DNA of 64,000 nt from Nomia melanderi. Lineage: Eukaryota > Arthropoda > Insecta > Hymenoptera > Halictidae. The stretch covers positions 7,805,501 through 7,869,500 of the forward strand of contig NC_135003.1 in the NCBI RefSeq assembly GCF_051020985.1. Direction: 5' to 3'. The notes beneath the pieces are model-generated. The model searched no databases and was not told the DNA's origin. It saw only the letters and a program-made list of their open reading frames with translations. A program made the position numbers and the translations under genes. This document shows, in pieces, positions 52,571-62,732 of this stretch. Numbering within the stretch: position 1 is the first letter of the stretch; each line of letters opens with the position of its first letter.

Positions 52571-52770
52571 TCAGAAAAGCCAGTTGAAATCGAATAGAAT
52601 CGTTCACAATTGAATATAAAAGATTAAAACCCTATGTTACCTGTTACAACCAGGTCGAACCAGTTGTAACCCATCGAAAACGAATGTGACCGGTTCAAAT
52701 CGGTAGAAACCGGATGAAACCGGTTAAAACCAGTTCAAAGTGGAATAAAGCGGATCAAAATGAATAAAAG
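52571..52770. repeat. Degenerate tandem repeat with exact 10-bp period
   Basis: About 20 decamers in constant register, best conserved from 52651 to 52760; consensus roughly CGGTTnAAAC. Units drift a lot in sequence but not in length. Most carry an A-run at the same position, so A-tracts recur once per helical turn, the pattern of curved DNA. AACCAGTT (52658, 52728), GACCGGTT (52688), AACCGGAT (52708) and AACCGGTT (52718) match the Grainyhead-type consensus WCHGGTT on one or both strands, all spaced by multiples of 10 bp. Weaker similarity reaches left to about 52465. No open frame uses it. Confidence 0.85.
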
Positions 52771-52802
52771 TATTGAATTGTGAATGTGGACGGATATAAA
52801 AA

Positions 52803-52816
52803 AGAGAGAGAGAGAG
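52803..52816 (+). repeat. (AG)7 microsatellite
   Basis: Seven AG dinucleotides directly downstream of the 10-bp repeat region. Confidence 0.8.
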
Positions 52817-53310
52817 CGTGCGATTTACGAGACTCGTGCGTATTCGTCATCTCTCCCCTATGTCGTTTCTCCGCGTTAAAAAAAAGAGATATTTTCGAGT
52901 AAATATACTATCTGAAAATTGTTGGCACAATTTATTATTCCTACCAATTCTTCGAACCTATCGGTTTACTAAACGTTAGTAACACAAAAATAATGTATAG
53001 ATTTATAAATAATCCTAATTTATATGCAAATTATTTTCATTTAAATGAATAATTTTAATGTTAATTACAGATTTCTACTGTATAAGATCCCTGCCATTGC
53101 AATATGGATACTGAGAAAGAAATTAACGTGCAAGTCGTAATGGAAAGTCCTAACAAATGTAATGATAAAGAAATTCTGTGGAAAGATGGTTACCGACATG
53201 TTTGTGAAATGAAAGGAGAACAGGCATTCGTCTGTTTCTGGAAACTGTTAATTTTGCGAAATCGATTCCACGTTATGTAATCCGTTTGGAGCGGATTTAG
53301 GGCAGCACCG

Positions 53311-53460
53311 TTTATTAGCTCTTCCTTATCTATTGCTGTTCATTCATTTAGATTGGAAATGCTGAATACTCGGGCCGGGTATAAATTACGATCGCTATCT
53401 ACTGCCTTGTCACTATACATACTACTCGGAGACCCACTCAGAGCTCAGCTACCCCAGTAG
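53311..53460 (+). promoter_or_regulatory. Promoter-like module, copy 2 (TATA + Inr-like)
   Basis: TATAAATTA begins at 53380 and GATCGCTATCT follows at once. The Inr-like GTCACT has its A at 53412, 32 bp from the TATA start and so at the usual distance. CATACTACTC follows. It aligns with 51855-52010, the TATA-to-CTATCT core differing at one base in about 21, while the sequence between and beyond differs. No coding exon was recognised downstream; the first ATG with a fair context (53622) opens only a ten-codon frame. Confidence 0.4.
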
Positions 53461-54029
53461 CAAACTTTATCACGTGAGAATTTGTTACACGCCGACAGAT
53501 TTACATAGCAGCACCTCCATCCTTCTAATTTCGGACCTGTTATTTTGTAATTCATCATTTTCATACCTACTTGTCCTCGATCATCGCTTCGTTTCCCGAT
53601 TACATTTTTATATTAGCACGATGAAGATATCCGGACAACAGAACTCAATTTGAACATTATAGATTTATATACGTATACGTAAAAAGTATAAATCGGAATT
53701 ACAAATTTTAACCGTAAAACAGACTACGTTTATCACACTTCTGAACACCTGAAATATTTTTAAATACAAAATATAATGAAATTCAGTGACATCGATGGAG
53801 AATTTATCAGCGTGAATCACTTACGATTCGAATTATACCGAAAAGTGATTAATCGTTCGACCAATAGTTTTTCATCTACCTTCACGCTACCTCAAATTAT
53901 AATACTTCTCAAATAATGTTAAAAAGTAATTTTGTGCCACATAAAACAATCTTATCCCATGTATTTTAGACGTATTCTTTGATTTAGAACCCTATCCCTG
54001 GTTGCACCCAATCAAACATCCTCTACGTC

Positions 54030-54310
54030 GAAGGGGGCATTAATTAATTACCCGATTATAAAAGTTAAATTCAACGGGGAACACACGGGAGATTGATTCC
54101 CGGGGTCACATTAGCGGAACGGTCATTCCGTGGTGAGGGGCGAAACATCTTTGCGCCGAGTTTTAACGCCGTCCTTTTTTCGCCCGTAATTAATGCGAAA
54201 CATTAATAACAATAATGTTCGGCAACGACAGGAACTATCTGGCAGATTTAATTTTTTGCATCGCGTCGTGCCTTCTTCCCCGACATCGACGACCTGAATA
54301 ATTTATAAAG
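54030..54310. promoter_or_regulatory. TAATTA-rich, CpG-rich block, enhancer candidate
   Basis: ATTAATTAATTACCCG at about 54038 and CGTAATTAATGCG at about 54185 place several homeodomain cores in unique, CpG-rich sequence. No gene recognised. Conservation between related species would be needed to support the call. Confidence 0.3.
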
Positions 54311-55347
54311 CCCGCGCCGGGCATCCACGACACGCTTCGGAAGTTGAAACGACGCCGCTCCGAGCCTCAAGGGCTACGGCCTTTATAATTAGGCAACGAA
54401 ACGAATTGCGGCTGACGTCCATATCGACTACCTAACTCAAACCTGACTAACGAGCTTTCGTTTCCTTTCTACGCGCGTAGACGCGAGCGCGCGCGCTCGA
54501 GCACCGTCCGCTGCCAATAAATCTTTTACCTGTATCTTCGTCATTATCGGTGAACGTTTAACTCGAATCGGATCACATGGATGCTACATTTACATTTTTG
54601 TCACGTTCGACGGGTAACGAGACTCCTTTTTTCCTCCTGAACGCTTTTATTTATTGCGGCCCAATAAGAAATACACGGCACACCGATTTTAGGGTAGACC
54701 ATTGAATATTATAACATCTCGTTGCTGCGCTTCAATTTACTTGCAGTATAATAGTTATAATTGTTATAATAATTATTATGAATATAATATTATTCTAATA
54801 ATTATGAATGAATTTGTAATTCTAGGAAAAACAAACTGAATGAAAAAAATTTTTTCATAGACTTTGTGTTTCTACGTTTCTTTTTGGTGGTGTTAATTAG
54901 TATCGAGTTTATATTGATATTATTATGAATTCCACGTTTTGTATAAATGGACACAATCTTTTATAAATTTTTTAATTCGACGAATTAATATAACAACTGC
55001 AATTTCAATGGAAAAATATGTAAAATTCCTTTGGAATTATTCCACAAGATTACAGTGCATTTTAATTCTTTTAAATATATTCCCGAATAGTCTGAATAAA
55101 TGTTATCTAAGAATTTTTTCTCTAATCGTATAGAGAATCTAATTACACCTTATAGTAAGCGAATCAAAATGTTAACTGAATTCTTTAGGTATTTTTTTCA
55201 CTAATTACTAAACATTACTTCATGAATAGTTAATGCACGAACTGTTTTGCGTGACACGCATGTTCATTCTTCAACAGTCCTTAATTTACTGCTCTGTTTG
55301 TCGTAAATGATTATTCATTACCGTGTCAAAGTGGTTAACGTGTTAAT

Positions 55348-55571
55348 GTAACACTAGAACCATCGACCAGTCAGGTTGACTGATTTGTATTTTTTTATAT
55401 AAATTATAAAAGAACATTTATTGAGGTCTCGATTGACTTATGTTTGAGTTTACACACCACTAAATCACTTTACTCGATAAATCCTGAAAAATCCTCTGCA
55501 TCTTTTGAATAATCATAAAGAAAGAAATTCGAAACGAGTCCTTTTGACCTATACGACAGTTTTAGTGTTAA
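55348..55571. mobile_element. Small TTAA-flanked (piggyBac-like) MITE, copy B
   Basis: About 224 bp. The left end CACTAGAACCATCG and the right end (opposite strand) CACTAAAACTGTCG form imperfect terminal inverted repeats. The right flank is TTAA (55568-55571); the left flank is GTAA, probably a mutated TTAA. A 6-3-6 palindrome CAGTCAGGTTGACTG lies at 55368-55382, the same architecture as copy A. The interior is AT-rich with no reading frame of note. Confidence 0.7.
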
Positions 55572-58500
55572 GGAGAAACGACTTTTATAGATGTCACGCC
55601 CCAATATAACTGTCATACTTGTCTTAATGCATGTACTTTAAAAAAAAACCACACAGGCTTTATTGCTTTCGGTTTATAATAAATTGTACCGTGTTTCGTT
55701 CTTAGCACTTTCGCGTTTACGTAATTTCGCTGTACTAATCCTAACAGTTATTACATTTCATAACGAATACTACCTTTTATCTGCATCTTACGTAACACAA
55801 ATATTTTTGCTTTCTACTTTTATTGTCAAATCAGCCTCACGATGAAAATCCTTAAGATAAGAGTACTCATTAAAATTTAGCTAATGATATCCCTTAACTA
55901 TTTATGGTCATATTTATTGTGTTAATTTATATTCAATTTCAAAACCAGCCCTCGTATATCGTCCGCAATATTATTACTGCTTCAACGATTGTATATAAAA
56001 ATCTGTAATGATATTGTATATAAAAATTTATATCGATATTCAACATCGACTATATTTAAATTATATTCCAAATGCATTGATATTAAAGTGACCGAAATAC
56101 GTTTATGAAGTTTTGCAAATACTGAAACTCTTCGATTTAATTAAAAGTGAATTACTGCTTGACAAGGGTTATTCTCATTTAAATCTCTGGAACTCTGACT
56201 ATCCTCAACGGAAAAAAATTAATATTCTCTGAATTAAACATTTTCTTATTGAATTCAATATACGTTTATTCATCGCAACCCCTATGACGGAGGATAAGAA
56301 AGCTGTATGATTATTATTTGCAAAAGATATATAAAGCAGTGGCAAGCAGCAATGCGGGAGAGTTGTTACTGACAGCAAACATGGCTGCCACCGCGGGAGC
56401 CCCAGGCTAGCTTAACAACTTCTCTCTTACCAGCGATGCAGCACCTTTTTGTGAATCGTCCGAGCATTATTAATCGCTTGATGTGGATTTCAAACTTATT
56501 ACGCCGGCTGACATGACAGACACGGCCCGGGGCTCCTTATCTCTCTGTTCTTCACCCACGAGCACATCGCAGAAACCCGCCTTCCCCAGCTTCTACTATT
56601 TCATTTGATGTCCAAGCCAGGTGCTTGTCTAATTGTATGCCTGCTCGTTTGCTTATTCCGTTCGCTTCGAAATTCACCGGTTATTCGGCTCCTCTGCTGA
56701 TTCATGGTAGTATCGTAATCTCTCCTGCCTTTCCGCCCTTTTCTTTCTCTTTTCCCTTTTCTTTTCTGAAAATTACCGCGTTCGACCGCGGGAAATAAAT
56801 GCTGTGGCCGTTTCCAGGAGACCGCGCAAAGGTGTAAAAGAACACCTGTGAGATGCGAGTGAAACACGTTTCCGTACTGTGGTTACTATCACGATAATTA
56901 ATCGCAATTGATACCATGGTATGAGTGTTGATTATACCTTGCAACGTAAAATTAATGTTCACACATTGTGTACATCCTCCTTCGGAATGACCGCGCCTGT
57001 GTTGACTGAACATCTAGGTCGTTGTTTCCTGATTCGTTCACGTGACCAGAATCCACTTATCAATCTCGAAGCTTCAAGAAGTGACTGACAATTATGCACG
57101 AGAAGGATGAGTAATACCAGGTTCGGTATTAATAGTTCTTTTTCCTTCAGAAACACTAATAGCATTTCTTGAGGTGACTTTATCGACAGTGGTATAGAAG
57201 TTTGAGTTGTTCCATAGCAGATGGCGTTACATATAAAGCACAACACCCGACACTCCTTGCAACAAAAGAATATTTTAAACTTCATTTTTATATCTTTAAA
57301 TTACATTGATTTCCTACTTTATGAAATTTCAAAATAAAACATGTTGCTTGATTTCGTTTACAAGGCGTTTTAATCATCTTAGTGCTTAAAACCTTCGTCC
57401 CCTTTCCTTTGGATTTTATTGTTCTAGAATTGTTATTAAAAAAATGTTCAATATTATAATATTAGCTATAAGCTGAGAACTAGTTTCAATATTGAGCGCA
57501 TTAACTCCTTTAAAAAACGACCATAAAATACTTCATGAAAGTGAAAACAACTTTTGGACGAAACTATTTGAAAAAAAAATAATTTTTTCCATTGACGCTT
57601 GTCATCTATGATTGAAGTAAACCTTTATGATGTGCAAGTGAAGCGAGACATCCTGTGCATGGTAGGTCCAACTTTCCATCGCGGATACGTAGGGAAATTA
57701 AGGAAAAATGATTAGCTGGAGTCGAACTGCGACAAGATAAAAGTCATACGGCTAACTGGAGCTGCCAGGGGCCGACAGGACAAAACAGGATACAGGAGTG
57801 GTAGAGTAGGGGACGTCCCAAGAGACGTGTTCGTAGCAAACGCCCACGAACGGTGACAGCCAGCGAAGATTTATGACGCTATAAAATATCATTTGTATTT
57901 GATGTCAGAGCGAGGGCTTGATTAATGCACTGCCGGGCGCACAATGAATAACCGACGTGTTGTTATAGTAACATCAATCTGAAAGAAGCGCGGGGTGAGC
58001 CCGGTACCCTGTTGATAAATTGTGTAGATTGGAGTTGCTGTTGCTGAGATACGATCAGCGTGCCTTCTACGATTCAATCATTAATGCTCTTTCCCTTGAT
58101 AGAATCGTCGTGCATTTACTAAATTATTCCCGTAGCGGTGGTTGGTACCGAGTTAACCGGAATTATCAGAAACGTGCAGTCATCGTTACGTTCCTTCATC
58201 ATGCGCCTGTATAACATTCGAAACATGGTCTGCAGACAATGTCGAATTGTTCCTTAAGATTATCGTTCCTACTATTGTATTAAACTAATATATATTAAAT
58301 AATTTTAAAAACCTATAAATTATTAAGTCTGTGATCATCGTGTAATGTAAACTTCTTAATGATAAATATGGATAAAAGTGCGCAAAACAAATTCGGCAGT
58401 GTTTTTAATGTATTAATAATATATTCTTGTATTTTTTTCTTACAAATATCGAGAGAATTTAATCCTAGATATAGATACTACATTAAGAAATGGATACTTG

Positions 58501-61205
58501 ACGATTATCTTTTCATTCGCTGCATGTTTTATTGAAATGTTCCGCTTTTCTTCGTTATCTCGGCTATTTTTAAAGATAATAGACGGATTACGTTATTAAA
58601 CAACTCTAAACGTGGTACAGTACGTAAGTGACAAGAAATGGGTATAATCCGAACGTGACAGACTACATTTCGAATTTCCGCATTAGATCTTAAGACGTCT
58701 ATTATTCTTGACGCTTTTCATTTTCAGCGTCGACTTCGTTGAAACAACCCTTCATTTAATGAAGTTTGACATATCTACTTCTGTCTGGTTTGTTTAACTA
58801 TACACGCATGGACTCGAACACCGCATAATTAATGATAGAACACGGTAAATATAAGAAAGTCGGTGAATCGCAATTACAGGGTAAGAATATCACACAATTT
58901 TGAAAGTGTGCAACTAATATTTTGAATATCTTTAGAATGGATCGCGTGATCCTGATGCAACTTAGTAACGAATTGGACTTAAGTGAGATTATATATTGTG
59001 TGACCGTAGCATTTATAATGACCATGCAAGTGGACTAGCAAATTTGTTTCAGCCCATTCTTCATGTGTCACGCGAAGTTTTTTGACCAACTATTGCAACA
59101 TCCAGGTCATTAACTGTCTTGCAGCTTAAATTTCACTCCCCGTTCTCCTTTCTTCGAAGCTGAAATTCCCATTAGAAGGCAGGAGACTTCAAACTATGGA
59201 TAAAACAACAAATCTGTAGATTATTCTAAAAAGTGAAAAAAACAATAGGATAATTGCCCAAATCCCTAAAGAGTATACTTTGAAGATAACTAAAGATTTA
59301 TCAGCTCACATACAGTGTTTATGCTTTAAACTAAAGTGGATGTTTTCTGGATGGATCATATATATCACTTAGAACTGCCAGCGCAATTATAAAGGGTTGC
59401 AAAGATTGGAATCTCACTTCTACCAACTTCCTTTTCCCCTATCATTGTTTAGAATACACTAAAGACTCGTTATTATACAACAAGCTACATTTATAAATAA
59501 AATCATACATATCGTGTTATCTAATAGACACCAACCATTGCCTAAACAATTACCATGCATCTCGGAAACCTCTTCCCCTTTGTCTTTCACGCGCAATATT
59601 TTAAACTCCGTTCTCTCGAAATGTTATTACCGCTGCGAGACATACGCGGCAGGCACGGATGGGAAATGTATAAATCACGGCGATACAATGCGCGCAAGGA
59701 ATCAATCTTCCTTCACGGTTCGTGGTTTTCTTGTTGGCGTTCCATGGCAAGAGCGTTTTCACGGTTTGAAAGTGGCGCGCGCGGGAAGATCGATTGACAT
59801 CGCTCCGGGCGATAGGGCGATCGGTCGATGGCTATGTGTCGGCTCGGGACAGCTCTCTTCTGCTCTCTTCTATTCTCTTTCTTTGTGGGGGCCGGGAGCA
59901 ATATTACATATCGCGGTGATGTATGGTCCCCAGTGTTCGGGGTGCGTCACGGTACGTTACACCGGGATCGCTCGCCACGAATAAAATCATTGTTGGTAAG
60001 TGATTAATGATTGTGTTATAAGGGGCAAACCGAACGCGGCTCCCTGTCTCCCCGACGATCCTGTAAACTTCGCGACAGTTCCATGCTGTTCCCGTGATCG
60101 ATACATTCAGAGTTACAACCTTCCCACCCCGTAATGGCGATTCGTCAATCCTGTTATAATGGCGTCGCCGTTTCTGTCATCTCCGGTGAGAGTTCCCGAT
60201 AGTAGGCTAATCATGCTCCGGTTTCAGTCATTGACGATAGAAGGATAAAACGTGACTGGAAAAAGACAAATGGATCGGTAACAAAATTGGCTCAGCTGCT
60301 CTCCCGAGTAGCATAAATATTCAAGCACGGTTGTAGAACTTAAAATTTGACGAAAATAATTACTGACAGAACTGCAGCGGGAGCTGTGTTCTTAGAGTAT
60401 TAAATTACTGTTGGTTTTTTATAATACTTGCGTAACAATTTTGATAAAATTATAACGAATGCCATAATAACGACTGTCTACAATACATGATAAACGAACG
60501 TTCAATAACGGAGTAACCACGATAAAAATGAACCCTAAGAAAGGACAAGATACTCAAGCGCAAACTCGACGCTGTTATCCATGAACACACAGTGCACAAA
60601 TTTCCTCGTAGTCCGTACACGTCCGTAGACCCGTTGATCCGCGCTTCTTAAAAGGGATAAACGTTAATGGTTATTAGAGTGTTCGGATTGCAAGAGCTTC
60701 GGCGATGCAGATAAGAACAAACGAACACGCACGATGACGACGCCGATATCATGCTTTATTCGCATGACTCCGGGGATAGGCACAGCGATAACAGAATCAA
60801 AAGGGGAAAGATTTCTCGTGTTCGGGACGTATGAAAGGTCGCCGCCACGCGAGAAACATAAAGCGTCTGTGATGAGTCCCAAGTAGTTTGGATGTGAAAG
60901 AGGGGGAGGGCGGTTACTTTATTGTATATGGGCTGATTATGCACGTAAATATTTCACCGGGGATGATTCCCGGCGCGGGGCGAACGAGGTTATGCGGAGG
61001 GGCCGAAGCAAAGGGGGGTACGAGCTGGAAGGGAAAATGGCGGTAGAGAGAGGGGACGGGGATTTACGCGTGCAAGCCTGAACGCCCTTTATACGTCGTC
61101 GACGCCGTAATATATGACACCTATAGATCACAATTACGTGTAATGGCGCTCACTCTTGTATTCATGGCGATATTATTTCTGGTTGCCTTTCACGGTCGTC
61201 GTCGA
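55572..61205. other. No gene recognised (55.6-61.2 kb)
   Basis: Unique sequence with CpG-rich islands at about 56.35-56.85, 57.85-58.05, 59.65-60.2 and 60.9-61.1 kb. A GGTAAGT donor-like site has its GT at 59996. Frames at 56959-57285 (minus, 108 codons) and 59514-59984 (plus, 156 codons) show no recognisable domain. Confidence 0.45.
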
Positions 61206-61335
61206 CTCCACCCCTCACCCTCTCCTTTCCTCTCTGTCTCTTTCTCTCTCTCTTTTTCAGATGCATACACATACACATACACATACAACCTTCCCACCTC
61301 TCTCTCTCTCTCTCTCTTTCTCTCTTTCTTCCCCT
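61206..61335 (+). repeat. Compound microsatellite: CT tract, (CATACA)n, (CT)n
   Basis: A CT-rich run ends in TTTTTCAG at 61260, followed by about four CATACA units (61264-61288) and then a second (CT)n run. All frames crossing it are low complexity. Confidence 0.8.
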
Positions 61336-62570
61336 ATCTTGTTCGTACGAGACTTCGGTCCGTATGCTAAGCAGCCGGTAATTCTAGTTTGATTTACTTC
61401 CCCGTCCACCCTAAAACTTTGCGGCAAACGGCCTCACCGTACTTCCAAACCAACCGGGAAAGTGATTACGTTGAATCGGGCAATAAGTCTCTTACGGTCT
61501 TTGTTCTTTGCAGATCGCACGGTAGCGCACTTATATGTCGCACACGTAAACATCTATACGTCGATCGTACGTGGACTGCCGGGGATGCAAGTTTTTGTGT
61601 AGGTATTTTGTTGAAATGCAGAGGATCATTGGATATTGTTGGACTATGTGGGGAAGGTTAATTGGGGAATATGTAGCATGGGATTGGGGTTTTAATGTTT
61701 GTGATCGGTTATGAAGGTTGCAATAGTTCCCGTGTAATCCGTAGATGTTGATTTGAAAATCATTTTGCTGCGAAACAGGAACATTAGTTTTTGACTAACT
61801 AATAAATAAATGAAAATCTTGTAACGGCCGTTGTTCATACTGAAGGGGTACAAACAGCCCTTAAAATAGCGAATGTGGTTCGATTTAGTAAAAATAATTA
61901 AAGCCTAACGTTGGATTATTATTAAAAATTACAGAAAGATTGTTTTGTAATTTAGGACGGTATAGGAAGCACTACTGTAGATTTCTCGTAAAGTTGTCGA
62001 CGTATATGACTCAAATGATGATTTCGTGGTCAGAATTTTGAAGAATATATTAGACTTTATTGTTATTATTACGAGCAGAGTAATATTTTATAAACTGAAA
62101 TACAAGCACAATAATGTATGACTAGAAAATGATCTAACATTAAAGTCTATAGTTGAAGCTTCCTCCGTATGTTTATACAATATTTTCGTCGTAAGAATAG
62201 ACGTATGAAGGAAACATAAATTCACAATACTCCGTTTTTGTCTAGCTGCCGACACGTAATGGCCACTCTGATACCATTGATCTGTCAGTCACATGCTGAA
62301 TATCTAGATTCAGTAGGTTTGTATCATGTATCGTACTTACAAGTTTCGGAGAAATCTCGTCTTTGAGATGAATTGTTGTCATGGGATATATAAAGGAAAT
62401 GCAGAATGGATATCTTCTCTTTGGACAACGTCTTATTAACAAATTGGCAGATTATTCGTTATCGCATCTAATGACGCTTTCGAATTTTTATTACATACCA
62501 ATATAACATTATATCTCGGACTTTGTTGACAGGTAGCATGTGACTGACTGATCACAGTGTCTATCAGAGA
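61336..62570. other. No gene recognised (61.3-62.6 kb)
   Basis: Unique, mostly AT-rich sequence with a few short unfamiliar frames; nothing else seen. Confidence 0.45.
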
Positions 62571-62732
62571 CTGTCAAAACATTTTCATTGAGAGTGCTAG
62601 GCACCGGCTGACGGCATGGTGGTCAGATGTGACGGTGACGAATAATGAGAATATCTGAATGCAAAACCCATTGAACAATGTTTTGACAGACGGCTGACGG
62701 ACAATTTCCTGCCGCCAGTTACATTGAGAGTG
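62571..62732. repeat. Inverted repeat interleaved with two direct repeats
   Basis: CTGTCAAAACATT (62571-62583) is perfectly inverted at 62677-62689. CATTGAGAGTG occurs at 62586-62596 and again at 62722-62732. CGGCTGACGG occurs at 62605-62614 and 62691-62700. The interleaved order suggests a rearranged small mobile element or a nested partial duplication. No reading frame. Confidence 0.6.

Noticed and set aside
52571..52770. CRISPR array
   Set aside because: The 10-bp repeat has no spacers, units are degenerate and the DNA is animal.
56959..57285. 108-codon minus-strand frame with Cys-rich, hydrophobic start
   Set aside because: Superficially secretory, but no clear signal-peptide cleavage pattern, no family, and several frames of this length occur by chance in the window.
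57716..57770. tRNA-like string on the minus strand containing AGTTCGACTCC and a CTTTTATC loop
   Set aside because: B-box-like match only; no acceptor stem or D-arm could be paired, so not a tRNA gene.
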